Assembly (NCBI RefSeq): GCF_030812835.1
Contig: NZ_JAUSTM010000001.1
Span: forward strand, 62,001 to 126,000
Origin: Streptococcus moroccensis
GTDB taxonomy: Bacteria; Bacillota; Bacilli; Lactobacillales; Streptococcaceae
Reading direction: 5' to 3'
Length of the DNA stretch: 64,000 bases
In this document: piece after piece, positions 16,010-25,885 of the stretch
Position numbering within the stretch: position 1 is the first letter of the stretch
How the letters are laid out: every line of letters begins with the position of its first letter
Made by a program: the position numbers and the translations under genes
Notes under the pieces: model-generated
Seen by the model: the letters and a program-made list of their open reading frames with translations, nothing else
Databases searched by the model: none
What the model was told of the DNA's origin: nothing

Positions 16010-16558
16010 TTAATCCTTTGTTAAAGATCCTGATTTGACACGTGTCTTAGCATAGATGGCCAAGAGAGCCGTTCCAGCTAAAGCAACTGTTATAGCGTTG
16101 GATAAGCCAGCTACTAAGCCCTGTGTGAAAACCTTAGATGAAGGCTCGCTGTAGATGACAATATCACCGATCGGTGCCAGAATCCCCCAGGCGATGACGA
16201 CACCTACCAGAGTCCCTACAATTGTCAAAATGATGTCTTTTTGCGTATAGATGCCTGATTCGATGCGAAGCTTTTTGCCCACAAAACCTAGGATCAAGCC
16301 AAAAACGCCAGCAGCGAGGATCCAAGACCACCATGGACTACCATAAGCAGTAAAATCAATGAGAGTTGACCCTAAAAATGCAATCAGAAAACCTGCCAAA
16401 GGCCCATAAAGAACAGCAAACAAGGCCAGAACAGCATACTGCAACTGAATATTCGTGTTGGGAATTCCCGTTGGAATGCTGATAAAGCGACCAATTAAGA
16501 AGAAGAGGGCTGCCCCAATCCCAATGGCAACGACGGTTTTAATAGGTATATCTTTCAT
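16010..16558 (-). CDS. ECF transporter S component (UPF0397-like)
   Basis: A 182-residue integral membrane protein with five or six hydrophobic segments. It matches the UPF0397 S-component pattern: [11 protein letters not shown] near the start (the small-residue helix that docks onto EcfT), N-I-Q-L-Q-Y-A-V, and [13 protein letters not shown] components bind the substrate; the ligand of this one is not certain (related proteins are annotated as riboflavin or thiamine-precursor transporters). It starts nine bases after the SAM-hydroxide adenosyltransferase stop, so they share a message. The ATPases and EcfT lie 3.7 kb away. Confidence 0.85.
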   Translation of the reverse strand: MKDIPIKTVVAIGIGAALFFLIGRFISIPTGIPNTNIQLQYAVLALFAVLYGPLAGFLIAFLGSTLIDFTAYGSPWWSWILAAGVFGLILGFVGKKLRIESGIYTQKDIILTIVGTLVGVVIAWGILAPIGDIVIYSEPSSKVFTQGLVAGLSNAITVALAGTALLAIYAKTRVKSGSLTKD

Positions 16559-16567
16559 AATAAACTC

Positions 16568-17410
16568 CTAAATTTTTTTAAATTCAATCTGCCAGTTAGC
16601 TCCGACAGAAACATTATAGGCTTTGGCAAATGAGCCTTGATTAATGGCCACTCCTACACAATAAACCGAATTAATGTAGATAATCGGTTGACCGATACGA
16701 ACATCAGCAAACGATTTGCCGTAAATGACCTGGTTTTGATAGACCAACATGTCATTGTTGTAAATGGTGACTTCAAAGCGATCGCCAAATTCTGGGTTCA
16801 AATGGTAAAATTCCGACCGGCTAATCGAGGTCCACAAAGATCCAAAACGGACATCCAAAATGTCAATAGCACCTTTAACCGAATGGTCCGTCACAACTGT
16901 CTCAACCGTTGGAATTTCAACAATATGCTCTACTGAAAGTTCTGGACCGACGTCCTCAAAGCGAATATGCCCACTGGCTAACTTAGCACCCGTATAAGCA
17001 TAAACATCTCGCCCATGGAAGGTATAGGAATCTTCCGTATTTTTACGACGATTTTCAACTTCAGAAATTTCGCGAACAGCCTTGATGCCCACGAATTTTT
17101 TCAAATAACTAAGTGTACCATTATCTGGCGTCACAATGTATTGATTTTTCTCAGTAAGGGCTACAACACTTTTGCGTTTTGAGCCCACTCCAGGATCCAC
17201 TACCGATACAAATGTCGTGCCTTCTGGCCAATATTCAACCGTTTGAAACAACCGATAAGACGCTTCAAAGATGTGATAGGGTGTGATGTCATGTGTTAAA
17301 TTATGGACAACCAAGGTAGGATCTTCTTGCAAAGCAACCCCAATCATGGCCGCTACAGCTCCATCCACTAACCCGAAATCCGACTGTAAAACCAAGAGAT
17401 GATTAGACAT
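16568..17410 (-). CDS. S-adenosyl-L-methionine hydroxide adenosyltransferase family protein (DUF62)
   Basis: A 280-residue protein of the fluorinase/DUF62 fold, which hydrolyses SAM to adenosine and methionine. Motifs are S-D-F-G-L-V-D-G near the N-terminus, V-V-D-P-G-V-G-S, T-P-D-N-G-T-L-S, and S/T-F-H-G-R-D-V (the last three around residues 65-145), all family hallmarks. The C-terminal ~110 residues form the typical beta domain. GGAGG precedes the ATG at 17410. An extended -10 (TGgTAGAAT) lies about 30 bases upstream. Adjacency to the S component is a recurring streptococcal arrangement. Confidence 0.85.
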   Translation of the reverse strand: MSNHLLVLQSDFGLVDGAVAAMIGVALQEDPTLVVHNLTHDITPYHIFEASYRLFQTVEYWPEGTTFVSVVDPGVGSKRKSVVALTEKNQYIVTPDNGTLSYLKKFVGIKAVREISEVENRRKNTEDSYTFHGRDVYAYTGAKLASGHIRFEDVGPELSVEHIVEIPTVETVVTDHSVKGAIDILDVRFGSLWTSISRSEFYHLNPEFGDRFEVTIYNNDMLVYQNQVIYGKSFADVRIGQPIIYINSVYCVGVAINQGSFAKAYNVSVGANWQIEFKKI

Positions 17411-17585
17411 AGAACCTCCTTAAATAATGTCCTTTCATTCTACCATAAAAGCTTTTGTTAGAATAATAGTTCTTAACTATACAAGGTTATAGGCAGGAGG
17501 GTAGCTCACTTATATTTGCCCTTTGATATTCCATATCCCTATCACTCCTGACAACCCTACCCATAATTTGTCTAACACAGGAGAA

Positions 17586-17613
17586 GAGGCTGAGATTAAG
17601 AATCCCAACCTCC
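17586..17613 (-). terminator. Hairpin after ritR
   Basis: On the minus strand GAGGTTGGGATT / AATCTCAGCCTC forms a stem with a short loop, 18 bases after the stop. The arm sequence is like the ends of the long repeats. Confidence 0.6.
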
Positions 17614-17630
17614 TCATTTTACATCATTTA

Positions 17631-18323
17631 TTAAACCATTTGCATGGCGTAACCGACTCCTCTCACCGTCTCGATATAAGACGGTTGATTTGGCCGATCA
17701 ATCTTGCTTCTTAAATAGCGAATATAGACGTCAACAACATTGGTTTCAGTTGCTGATTCGTACTTCCAAACCTGCTCCAGCAATTGTTCTCGGGTCAATG
17801 GTTTCCCTTGACTCATCAGTGTGGCCAGAAGGTCATATTCCCGTCGCGTCAGCAAAATCTGCTCATCACCACGGAAAACCGTATGATTTTCAGTATCAAT
17901 CCTCAAGTCCTTAAAACTGGTCCTTGTTTGGATGAATTGACAATGTTGATCAATGAATTCCCGACCTCTGAAAATCCGATGAATTTGGTCAATCAACTCC
18001 TCCATGATGAGAGGTCTAATTGCTATAGCAACAGCGTATTGACCGATGATTTCCTGATGCTTTTCAGCCTCCTCTCGATCTGCAATCACTATCAGTACGG
18101 AAGCTGGCTTAAGAAGGCTTAACTGCTCAGCAAAAGCCTTGCTGGTCATATCGGTCAGCACAAAATCCACCAAAATGAGGTCATAGTCGCGTTCTCCAAG
18201 AAACGTGAGCCCTGACGTTCCATCATCGACCACGTCTACCAGAAATTCAATTTTTTGAAGTTCCATCGAAGTGAACTGGGCCAAACCCCTTTCCTTAGAA
18301 ACGATGAGGATTTTTTTCGTCAT
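17631..18323 (-). CDS. ritR: RitR-type orphan response regulator
   Basis: A 230-residue OmpR-family regulator. The N-terminal receiver is degenerate: the usual acidic pair is S-K-E, the conserved T/S is alanine (I-V-I-A-D), and the conserved lysine region reads A-I-R-P. The phosphorylation position is nevertheless D53. The linker holds R-E-F-I-D-Q-H-C with Cys at 128, the redox-switch cysteine of pneumococcal RitR. The C-terminal winged helix has L-T-R-R-E-Y-D-L-L and R-Y-L-R-S-K. It begins three bases after gnd, as in S. pneumoniae. RitR represses iron uptake there; the same role here is inference. Confidence 0.85.
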   Translation of the reverse strand: MTKKILIVSKERGLAQFTSMELQKIEFLVDVVDDGTSGLTFLGERDYDLILVDFVLTDMTSKAFAEQLSLLKPASVLIVIADREEAEKHQEIIGQYAVAIAIRPLIMEELIDQIHRIFRGREFIDQHCQFIQTRTSFKDLRIDTENHTVFRGDEQILLTRREYDLLATLMSQGKPLTREQLLEQVWKYESATETNVVDVYIRYLRSKIDRPNQPSYIETVRGVGYAMQMV

Positions 18324-18326
18324 AGC

Positions 18327-19751
18327 TTATTTCTCATCATACCATGAGTAATGGAAGATGCCTTCTTTGTCTTTACGCTCATATGTGTGCGCACCAAAGT
18401 AATCGCGTTGGGCTTGAATCAAGTTCGCTGGAAGGTCCGCTGCACGGTAGCTATCAAAGTAAGAAATCGCACTTGAGAAAGTTGGTACCGGAACTCCTGC
18501 TTGAACCGCAATGGCTACCACATCACGGACAGCCTGTTGGTATTTAGCCGTGATATCCATGAAGTACTCATCAAGAAGCAAGTTAGCAAGATCTGCATCA
18601 CGTCCATAAGCATCTGTGATTTTTTGCAAGAAACGCGCACGAATGATACAACCTGCACGCCAGATTGATGCAATTTCACCAAATGGAAGATCCCAGTTAT
18701 ACTCTTTGGAAGCGACACGCAATTGGGCAAACCCTTGGGCATAAGACATGATTTTTGAGAAGTAAAGGGCTTGACGGATTTTTTCAATCAACTCAGCCTT
18801 GTCCCCGTCATACTGATAAGGAGCTGGTGCTGGCAAGACCTTGCTTGCAGCAACACGTTCATCCTTATAAGTGGAGATGTAACGTGCAAAGACAGATTCC
18901 GTAATCAGAGACAATGGCACACCAAGGTCAAGTGATGATTGGCTAGTCCATTTACCTGTTCCCTTGTTACCTGCAGCATCTAAGATATAGTCTACGATTG
19001 GTCCGTCTTGACCTTCGTCATCTTTACGTGTCAAGATATCTGATGTGATTTCGATTAGGTAGCTATCCAGTTCACCTTTGTTCCACTCTGTGAAGACGTC
19101 AGCCATCTCAGCGGTAGATAAACCGAGCAAGTTTTTCATCAAGTCATAAGACTCAGCGATGAGTTGCATATCCCCATATTCGATACCATTGTGGACCATT
19201 TTGACATAATGACCAGCACCGTCTGGACCGATATAGGTCACACATGGTGCGCCGTCTTCCGGAGCTTTGGCAGAGATTTCTTCTAAGACATCAGCAACCA
19301 ATTCATAGGCTTCTTTTTGACCACCAGGCATGATTGATGGGCCTTCAAGGGCACCTTTTTCACCACCAGAAACCCCTGTACCGATAAAGTTAATGCCAGA
19401 ATCTGCCAATTCTTTTGAACGGCGAATGGTGTCTTCAAAGTATGTATTCCCACCATCAATTAAAATATCACCCTTATCAAGGTAAGGCAAAAGTGATTGA
19501 ATCGTTGCATCAGTCCCTTTACCAGCCTGAACCATGAGCATGATACGACGCGGTGTTTCAATAGAGTTTACAAAGCTTTCCACATCGTAGCTTGGCAAAA
19601 GGTTTTTACCAGGATTGCTTGCAACGACGTCCTCAGTCTTGTCACTTGAGCGGTTATAGATAGCCACTTTGTAGCCACGTGATTCTACGTTAAGGGCTAA
19701 GTTACGGCCCATAACAGCCATCCCTACTACACCAAAGTTTGCTTTAGTCAT
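18327..19751 (-). CDS. gnd: 6-phosphogluconate dehydrogenase, decarboxylating
   Basis: A 474-residue enzyme of the oxidative pentose phosphate pathway, converting 6-phosphogluconate to ribulose-5-phosphate with NADP+. The Rossmann fold starts [12 protein letters not shown]. The catalytic signature [21 protein letters not shown] and [12 protein letters not shown] are intact. Length fits the family. It is directly followed by ritR, so the regulator is cotranscribed with NADPH production. Confidence 0.97.
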   Translation of the reverse strand: MTKANFGVVGMAVMGRNLALNVESRGYKVAIYNRSSDKTEDVVASNPGKNLLPSYDVESFVNSIETPRRIMLMVQAGKGTDATIQSLLPYLDKGDILIDGGNTYFEDTIRRSKELADSGINFIGTGVSGGEKGALEGPSIMPGGQKEAYELVADVLEEISAKAPEDGAPCVTYIGPDGAGHYVKMVHNGIEYGDMQLIAESYDLMKNLLGLSTAEMADVFTEWNKGELDSYLIEITSDILTRKDDEGQDGPIVDYILDAAGNKGTGKWTSQSSLDLGVPLSLITESVFARYISTYKDERVAASKVLPAPAPYQYDGDKAELIEKIRQALYFSKIMSYAQGFAQLRVASKEYNWDLPFGEIASIWRAGCIIRARFLQKITDAYGRDADLANLLLDEYFMDITAKYQQAVRDVVAIAVQAGVPVPTFSSAISYFDSYRAADLPANLIQAQRDYFGAHTYERKDKEGIFHYSWYDEK

Positions 19752-19837
19752 TAAATGATACTCCTCATTCCAAATTTATTCTATTATACACTTTCAAAAG
19801 TCCTATTTCAAGGATTTTGAAATATTCTGAACTTTTA

Positions 19838-20374
19838 CTACTCTTGGTCAAATAAGCCAGACAGACCAGCAAATGGTGAATTAGCTTCTTTTTTCTCAGC
19901 TTGGCTGATAGCATATTCTTCTTCTGATAAGACTTGCCAATCCTGACCTTCTGGGTAAGCATCATCAGCTTCTTCAGAAGGGGTTAAAACTTTAAGAGGA
20001 ACGCTTAGCAGAATATTATCAGCCACACTTTCTGCCAGATCTATCTCGTCTCCTTCAACCACCAAGATCAAATCCGCTTCAACATCTCCAGCAAGACTTT
20101 CTAAATCTGCTGCCTCCATAAAAATTTCTGAAACAGGATAACTTTCTGTCATCAAGACTGGTTCCATTGAACGACTTGACGGTAGGGTCATTTGGTAGGA
20201 TAACAGATAATCCAAAAAGTACATCTTGTTGTCATACTTGACTTGGCCAGTTGCCTCAACGTCTAGTAAATCAAGAATATCAGGATTGCGACTTTGGAGA
20301 TCAGCTTTGAGATCTAGTTTTTCAGAGAAATTTACTCCCTCTGGATTTTTTTTGATATCTAATAATCGAAACAT
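19838..20374 (-). CDS. YceD family protein (DUF177)
   Basis: A 178-residue acidic protein. The C-terminal half has the DUF177/YceD pattern of two strand-turn segments before an acidic tail (L-L-S-V-P-L-K-V-L, then Y-P-E-G-Q-D-W-Q-V-L). In many bacteria the gene precedes rpmF and the protein affects 23S rRNA metabolism; rpmF is not adjacent here. The start is placed at 20374 (M-F-R-L-L-D-I-K-K). It lies 10 bases downstream of the htpX stop, so they may be cotranscribed. Confidence 0.8.
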   Translation of the reverse strand: MFRLLDIKKNPEGVNFSEKLDLKADLQSRNPDILDLLDVEATGQVKYDNKMYFLDYLLSYQMTLPSSRSMEPVLMTESYPVSEIFMEAADLESLAGDVEADLILVVEGDEIDLAESVADNILLSVPLKVLTPSEEADDAYPEGQDWQVLSEEEYAISQAEKKEANSPFAGLSGLFDQE

Positions 20375-20384
20375 TTTTTCCTTC

Positions 20385-21284
20385 TTACATTTGGCGCAGA
20401 CGCGCAATGCGATCTGCAATCGGTGGATGTGTGTAAAAGAGTTTTTGAAGCCCACCTTTTTTCTTAGGGTCATTGATATAAAGGGCTGCGCTAGCATCAT
20501 CTACAGGCCGTGACATGGGCTTGCTTTGATCTAACTTTTGCAAAGCACGGATCATTCCTTCGGGATTGCGGGTTAATTCAACCGAAGAGGCATCTGCAAG
20601 ATACTCTCGTTGCCGTGAAATGGCTAATTGAACCAAGGTGGCTGCTAAAGGGGCTAAAACAACAGCAAGCAACGATAGAACGAGAATGATGACTTGAAAA
20701 CCATCGCCTCCACTATCACGGTTATTGCGTCTATTGCGACCGCCACCATACCACATCATACGTTGGCTCATCGAGGCCAACATGGTGATAGCTGAGCTAA
20801 GAGCCACTGCTATGGTTGAAATCCGAATATCATAATTTCGGATGTGACTGATTTCATGCCCCATAACTGCTTCGAGTTCTTCCCGATTCATCGTTCTCAA
20901 CAGTCCCGTCGTTGCCGCTACTGCAGCATTTTCAGGTTTTGAGCCTGTTGCAAATGCATTTAAAGCATCGTCCTCAATGACAAAGACACGAGGCATGGGA
21001 ACATTGGCCACTAAGGCCATATCTTCCACAATATGATACAGTTCCGGTGCTTGATCGGCGGTCACTTCCTTAGCATTATTCATGGACATGACCACATTGG
21101 TGGATTGAAAAATCATAGCCAGAGCATAAACTGCTCCGACAATAAGAGCCATAACAGTACCTACAGGACCAGATTCCAACCAAAGATAACCCACACCATA
21201 CCCCACCAAGGCGAGCAAGCTAAAAAAGGCTAGTAAGAGGACGATGGTCCTACGTTTATTGGCTGAAATTTGGTCATAAAGCAT
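20385..21284 (-). CDS. htpX: Membrane zinc metalloprotease HtpX
   Basis: A 299-residue M48 protease with two N-terminal membrane helices, then the zinc site H-E-I-S-H (about 143-147) and the downstream E in R-Q-R-E-Y-L-A-D-A, followed by the C-terminal [11 protein letters not shown]. It degrades misfolded membrane proteins. The ATG at 21284 has AGGTGA upstream and begins one base after the lemA stop; a GTG three codons earlier is unlikely. LemA-HtpX is a standard streptococcal pair. Confidence 0.95.
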   Translation of the reverse strand: MLYDQISANKRRTIVLLLAFFSLLALVGYGVGYLWLESGPVGTVMALIVGAVYALAMIFQSTNVVMSMNNAKEVTADQAPELYHIVEDMALVANVPMPRVFVIEDDALNAFATGSKPENAAVAATTGLLRTMNREELEAVMGHEISHIRNYDIRISTIAVALSSAITMLASMSQRMMWYGGGRNRRNNRDSGGDGFQVIILVLSLLAVVLAPLAATLVQLAISRQREYLADASSVELTRNPEGMIRALQKLDQSKPMSRPVDDASAALYINDPKKKGGLQKLFYTHPPIADRIARLRQM

Positions 21285-21285
21285 A

Positions 21286-21855
21286 TTAGTCACCTAATCC
21301 ATTAGGGCCAAAATCAACTTTTGGAACCACTTTTTCCTCTTCAGGAATTGCTAAGAAAATGCTTGGTTGGAAACCAAAGAATTTGGCAAAAATATTACTT
21401 GGAAACGTTTGTAATTTGGCATTATAGTTTCCAGTGGTTGAGTTGAACAATTGACGAGAATAAGCAATCTTGTTTTCAGTGTTGGTCAATTCTTCTTGAA
21501 GCTTAGTATAGTTAGCTGATGCTTTTAAATCGGGATAAGCTTCTGCAACAGCCATAAGCCCTGTTACTTGACGGCTCAATTCATCACTTGCTTCCATCTT
21601 CTCAGCAGGTGTTGCCCCACTAGCAACCTTATTGCGCAGTTGAATCACTTTTTCCAAAGTCTCTTGCTCATATTTTCCATAGCCCTTGACCGTTTCAATC
21701 AAGTTAGGAATTAAGTCATTCCGACGTTTTAATTGCACATCGATTTGACTCCAAGCTTCCTCTGTATGCATACGACTGCGGACAAGACCGTTATACATGG
21801 AAATCCCCCATGCCACTAAGGCCACTAAAACAATTAGAACAATGATAATATCCAT
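21286..21855 (-). CDS. lemA: LemA family protein
   Basis: A 189-residue protein with an N-terminal membrane helix ([12 protein letters not shown]) followed by long amphipathic helices. The motifs [18 protein letters not shown] and Y-N-A-K-L-Q-T-F-P are intact. The function is not settled; it is regularly encoded next to htpX. AAGGAGACTCAAA precedes the start. Confidence 0.93.
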   Translation of the reverse strand: MDIIIVLIVLVALVAWGISMYNGLVRSRMHTEEAWSQIDVQLKRRNDLIPNLIETVKGYGKYEQETLEKVIQLRNKVASGATPAEKMEASDELSRQVTGLMAVAEAYPDLKASANYTKLQEELTNTENKIAYSRQLFNSTTGNYNAKLQTFPSNIFAKFFGFQPSIFLAIPEEEKVVPKVDFGPNGLGD

Positions 21856-21946
21856 TTTGAGTCTCCTTTATTTTACTATTCCTATTATATCAAAAATACT
21901 TAAATTTATGATAAAATGGGTGTAGTTTAAGAGAAAAGGATACCCT

Positions 21947-22660
21947 ATGACACCTGACCGTTTTTACCAGCTCCTTGCTGACCAAGGCTTTTTATTGACT
22001 GATCATCAAAAAGCACAATTTGAAGCCTATTTCGAGCACTTAGTCACTTGGAATCAAAAAATGAACTTGACTGCCATTACAGATAAGGAAGAGGTCTATC
22101 TCAAGCACTTTTATGATTCCCTCGCTCCAGTTCTCCAAGGTATTATCAAGAATGAGCCTGTTCGCCTGTTAGATATTGGAGCTGGTGCAGGTTTCCCGAG
22201 CCTGCCGATGAAAATCCTCTGTCCTAATTTGGACGTTACCATTGTGGATTCTTTGAACAAACGCATTACCTTCTTGAATTCCCTAGCAGAGACCTTGGGA
22301 CTCTCTCACGTCCACTTCTACCATGGCAGGGCTGAAGATTTAGGGCAACAAAGCGAGTTTCGGGCCCAGTTTGACCTCGTAACAGCTCGAGCTGTTGCTC
22401 GCATGCAAGTTTTGAGCGAATTGACCATTCCTTTCTTGAAAGTTGGTGGACAGCTCATTGCCCTTAAAGCAAGTTCGGCTGACCAAGAAAATGCTGACGC
22501 CAAACAGGCCCTCAATCTTCTTTTTAGTCAGCTGACTACAAGTACTGATTATCAGCTACCAAACGGAGACCCTAGAAATCTAACCGTAGTTACCAAAAAG
22601 AAAGAAACACCAAAAAAATACCCGCGTAAAGCAGGTACTCCAAACAAAAATCCTCTCTGA
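21947..22660 (+). CDS. rsmG: 16S rRNA (guanine-527 N7) methyltransferase RsmG
   Basis: A 237-residue SAM-dependent methyltransferase. It shows [11 protein letters not shown] near residue 34, the SAM loop [16 protein letters not shown] (about 72-87), and V-T-A-R-A-V-A. The C-terminus carries a lysine/proline-rich tail ([10 protein letters not shown]). It is divergent from lemA with about 90 bases between. AAAGGATACCCT precedes the ATG. Loss of this methylation gives low-level streptomycin resistance in other species. Confidence 0.95.
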   Translation: MTPDRFYQLLADQGFLLTDHQKAQFEAYFEHLVTWNQKMNLTAITDKEEVYLKHFYDSLAPVLQGIIKNEPVRLLDIGAGAGFPSLPMKILCPNLDVTIVDSLNKRITFLNSLAETLGLSHVHFYHGRAEDLGQQSEFRAQFDLVTARAVARMQVLSELTIPFLKVGGQLIALKASSADQENADAKQALNLLFSQLTTSTDYQLPNGDPRNLTVVTKKKETPKKYPRKAGTPNKNPL

Positions 22661-22985
22661 TACTCAATCATATCACTGAGATAGACAGAGCATATCCAGA
22701 TTGACTACAATAAGACAGCAGAATCTCAGCCTAATTGTTCAAACGTATGAGATCGTTAAACCCTAGTTTTTTTTGTCAACAGGACATTACGAAGTTCTAC
22801 CAAGGATTTAAAGAGTTGATTTTTTGCGAGCTAAGCGAGCAATTATTGAAACTTGGGTTTGGAATCCCGAAGGGAGTCGCTATCGTCTGCTAAAACGATC
22901 CAGTGGATCGTTTTAAGTTTGAGCCTGAAAACTAGAATGCGAGAAACCTAAGGAAAGTTTCAAAAGAGACTTTGTCTTCAATCTG
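22661..22985. other. Intergenic region after rsmG
   Basis: No gene was found. It includes a 10-bp hairpin at 22892-22914 (AAAACGATCC / GGATCGTTTT) that may terminate rsmG. The other sequence is not recognised; it includes the phrase AGCCTGAAAACTAG, which vaguely recalls the repeat family. Confidence 0.55.
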
Positions 22986-23017
22986 AAACCGCCGTTGATT
23001 AGCAACGACGGTTTTTT
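22986..23017 (-). terminator. Terminator after the acyltransferase gene
   Basis: AAACCG-c-CGTTG / CAACG-a-CGGTTT stem with loop ATTAG, flanked by A and T runs, 17 bases beyond the stop of the acyltransferase. Confidence 0.75.
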
Positions 23018-23033
23018 GTCATATGAACGCTTC

Positions 23034-24872
23034 TTAATCCTTGGATTCCTCTGTCATGGTTAATTTGACAGGTTCTTGGCTTGCTTTTTCCAAGGCATCA
23101 GTGACTGTCTTAGCGTAAATGTCTTGACCTTCACTAATACTATCTGCATCATTACCAAAATGGACATAATCCGTAAAATGCCAGATTTGTGGAGAGTTAC
23201 TAGCAACCTTATGCCAGTCTGCTACTGTAATCCAACTGTTTTTCTGAGCCAACTCCAACTCATAATCTCTGGTAACATTTGGTAAGGCCTCAGGATTACC
23301 AGCCACACGACCATCGTATGGTGTCACTAGGATTAGGCGATGACCTTGAGGAACCGTCTTGACGATGTTATCCAAAACTTCTTGGTAATTGGTAATGGGA
23401 TTTGTTCCTGCAGCAATCACAATGTTTTGAGGCAAGGTTTGATTTTTAATGCTCTCTTGGAGGAATTCATAAGCTCCTTCCAGTGTTCGGCTAACCTCTC
23501 CTTCAACAATAACGCCGTCAATGGCGGCTGATAAGCCATCGCTAGCTCGAAGTGCCACAGAATCACCAATGACAACCGTTCCTTCCATGACACCATAATC
23601 TGAGGCCACTTTGTTATCCACTAAGGAGCGGGTCTGAAGCATCTTGGTATCTGCTTGTTCTAGTCCTTTGAGCATGAGGTCTTTTTCCAAGGCACCGATA
23701 CGTGGCGAAAAGGCTGATAGCCCAATGGTAAACAAGGCAAATATAGACGCAATAATAGCCAATGGTTTTTTAGCACTATTAAGATCCAGTTCAACACCCA
23801 TCAGAGTGACAGGTTTCCCAATTAGTAAAGGCTCTAAAATATAAAACGACAGGCTAGCAAATGCTATCGAGAAAAGCAGAGACAGACCAATGGCAATCCC
23901 TTTGTTGGCCATCTCTGAGAAAATAATAAGGAAGGGCCAATGAAAGAGATAGACACCATAACTTATATTGGCCAAGTATCCTAATACAGCAGGTTCTGCT
24001 ATCGTTGGCGTTTTGTCATGAAGCAGACGAAGGGAGAAAATCAAAACAATGGTCGCAAGACTGGCTAAGATAAACCCTACCCAGTAGGTCCAGAGGCTTT
24101 CAAACTTTGCCGTAAATGTTAGAATCCCTAAAACCAAGACAGCTCCAACGATAAGACCGATGTGTTTCTTGGTATCCAATTTTTGTACAAATTGCTTGTA
24201 AGCTGTCGTAGTTTGTGCAACCCCTGTAAAGGTTGCTAGGATAGCACCCAAAAAGAAGGTAAAGCCATGTTTTCCAGTCGCATAATAAATGGAGGACAAA
24301 TTATAACTGTTAAAGGTGCTCCAAATGAAACGTCCAAAAGTCATTAGGAAAAATAGACCAGATAAAGCAAATAAAAACCCTCTTAGCTGCTCCTTGGTTT
24401 TAGCCAAGCGACTCAGACCCCAAGTCAAGGCCCCCAAAACAATATAAAGTTGCACTTCCATCGCTAAGGTCCAGGTATGAACAAATAAGTGAGGAACGAA
24501 TTGGTTCTCGTATGACCCACCTTGTGCAATTTCGAAATAATTCGTTACAAACCCAATGACTGCAGCAATCTGAGAGCCGATTCCTGCCCTAAAATCACTT
24601 CGGATTAAAAGGGTAAAGGGAATGACGACCCCAATCATCAGCAAGACTGGTGGCAAAATACGATAGAGCCTCCGCCTATAAAAGCCTAATAAGTCAATTG
24701 TTTCTGTTTTGGAAAATTCATCTAAAAAGATAGCTGTTGTTAAGAAACCTGAAAAGACTAGAAAGATATCTACCCCTAGAAAGCCTCCCTTAAAGATAGT
24801 TGGCGCAAAGTGGTAGAGTAAGACCAAGGACATCCCCAGGATTCTGACCAATGAAAACCATTTAATTCGCAT
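23034..24872 (-). CDS. OatA-like acyltransferase (acyltransferase-3 plus SGNH domain)
   Basis: A 612-residue protein with about ten to eleven membrane segments (residues 1-~380) of the acyltransferase-3 family, including the conserved L-Y-H-F-A-P and S-G-F-L-T motifs. An extracellular SGNH esterase-like domain follows, with I-G-D-S-V, A-A-G-T-N-P and D-Y-V-H-F-G (Ser, Asn and Asp/His positions). This is the architecture of OatA, which O-acetylates peptidoglycan muramic acid and gives lysozyme resistance; assignment to that substrate is inference. The start at 24872 follows AAAGGAGCTTACC and overlaps the MORN gene stop by 11 bases. Confidence 0.85.
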   Translation of the reverse strand: MRIKWFSLVRILGMSLVLLYHFAPTIFKGGFLGVDIFLVFSGFLTTAIFLDEFSKTETIDLLGFYRRRLYRILPPVLLMIGVVIPFTLLIRSDFRAGIGSQIAAVIGFVTNYFEIAQGGSYENQFVPHLFVHTWTLAMEVQLYIVLGALTWGLSRLAKTKEQLRGFLFALSGLFFLMTFGRFIWSTFNSYNLSSIYYATGKHGFTFFLGAILATFTGVAQTTTAYKQFVQKLDTKKHIGLIVGAVLVLGILTFTAKFESLWTYWVGFILASLATIVLIFSLRLLHDKTPTIAEPAVLGYLANISYGVYLFHWPFLIIFSEMANKGIAIGLSLLFSIAFASLSFYILEPLLIGKPVTLMGVELDLNSAKKPLAIIASIFALFTIGLSAFSPRIGALEKDLMLKGLEQADTKMLQTRSLVDNKVASDYGVMEGTVVIGDSVALRASDGLSAAIDGVIVEGEVSRTLEGAYEFLQESIKNQTLPQNIVIAAGTNPITNYQEVLDNIVKTVPQGHRLILVTPYDGRVAGNPEALPNVTRDYELELAQKNSWITVADWHKVASNSPQIWHFTDYVHFGNDADSISEGQDIYAKTVTDALEKASQEPVKLTMTEESKD

Positions 24873-25275
24873 CTTGGTAAGCTCCTTTCTCAAAGACTCC
24901 TTCGTAGACTACCCCATTTTCAGTCGTCAACTTGCCTTTGCCATGTGCTAAACCATTGACAAATTCCCCTTCGTAGCTCCAACCGGATTTAGCTCTAAAC
25001 ATTCCTTTTCCTTGAAAGGTTCCATTTGAAAAATCCCCCTCATAAGTATCGCCATTTGCAAAAGTCATCTTCCCTTGCCCAGTCATCTTTTGGCGGACTA
25101 CCTGTCCTTCATAGACAATAGCACCATCGTTATAACTGGTTTTAACTGTCTTAGGAAAACTAAGAAGCAAGACAAAAAGACCACATAGGACAATTAGTCC
25201 CACAGCGGCGATTTCAAATGTTCGCCGATGCAAATGTGGTTTTATACGCTCATAATAATACTGAATCAATTCCAT
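24862..25275 (-). CDS. Membrane-anchored MORN-repeat protein
   Basis: A 137-residue protein with one N-terminal membrane helix (about 24-41), then four MORN-like repeats (Y-E-G-Q, Y-E-G-D-F-S-N-G, Y-E-G-E-F-V-N-G, Y-E-G-V-F-E-K-G) with G-x-G-K/G-x-M between. The C-terminal domain would lie outside the cell. It overlaps the OatA-like gene by 11 bases, so the two are produced together, and it may assist cell-wall modification. The function of streptococcal MORN proteins is not known. Confidence 0.75.
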   Translation of the reverse strand: MELIQYYYERIKPHLHRRTFEIAAVGLIVLCGLFVLLLSFPKTVKTSYNDGAIVYEGQVVRQKMTGQGKMTFANGDTYEGDFSNGTFQGKGMFRAKSGWSYEGEFVNGLAHGKGKLTTENGVVYEGVFEKGAYQDAN

Positions 25276-25356
25276 AATCTCAAAAACTCCTATACTTCAA
25301 CCATTATACTATATTTCAGGGCGAATTCTAAGCGTTTATTGAGAAAAATGACGATT

Positions 25357-25776
25357 TTATGACAATTTTTTTACCCAATCTTGACAACCAGCTAGGACGC
25401 GGCGATAAGTTTCTTCAAAATCACCAGTATAATAAGGATCCGGTACTGATTCTGATGCAAAAGGTACAATCTTATCATGATACTTAGGATCAGACATCGT
25501 TTTAAGATTGGTAACGTTGGAAGCATCCATCCCAATGATAAGATCAAAGTATTCAAAGTCAGATTGACTCATCTGAGTCGAATTTTTTTGGCTATCAAAA
25601 GGAATTCCATACTGCCGAAAGATTGTCTGTGTCCCCTGGTGAATCGGGTGGCCATGCTCCCAGCCAGAGGTCGCTCTACTTTCAATTTCCACTTGGTCCG
25701 TCAATGACTTCATCACGAACTCCGCCATAGGACTACGGCATATATTTCCGAGGCAAACAAAGCAAACTTTTTTCAT
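25357..25776 (-). CDS. Low molecular weight protein-tyrosine phosphatase
   Basis: A 139-residue enzyme with the P-loop V-C-L-G-N-I-C-R-S-P (Cys nucleophile and Arg of C-x5-R, residues about 8-17) and the general acid motif V-P-D-P-Y-Y near residue 117. It is not next to capsule genes here. The start is at 25776 with AAAGGATTAGTG upstream; a GTG immediately before the ATG is less likely. Confidence 0.92.
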   Translation of the reverse strand: MKKVCFVCLGNICRSPMAEFVMKSLTDQVEIESRATSGWEHGHPIHQGTQTIFRQYGIPFDSQKNSTQMSQSDFEYFDLIIGMDASNVTNLKTMSDPKYHDKIVPFASESVPDPYYTGDFEETYRRVLAGCQDWVKKLS

Positions 25777-25851
25777 CACTAATCCTTTCTGTATATCCCC
25801 TTTTGCTAAACACGTCCCTTTTTTGAACCTAGCGAACGGAGATGGGTAACG

Positions 25852-25880
25852 AAAACGCCCTGAGCAAGCTCAAGGCGTTA
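25852..25880 (-). terminator. Terminator after tRNA-Thr
   Basis: AACGCC-TGAGC / GCTCA-GGCGTT stem-loop with a T-run on the minus strand, immediately downstream of the tRNA. Confidence 0.8.
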
Positions 25881-25885
25881 AAAAC

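Noticed and set aside
22892-22914. AAAACGATCC/GGATCGTTTT hairpin as a mobile element end
   Set aside because: No matching copy was seen in the window and it is simply placed after rsmG; it is more likely a terminator.
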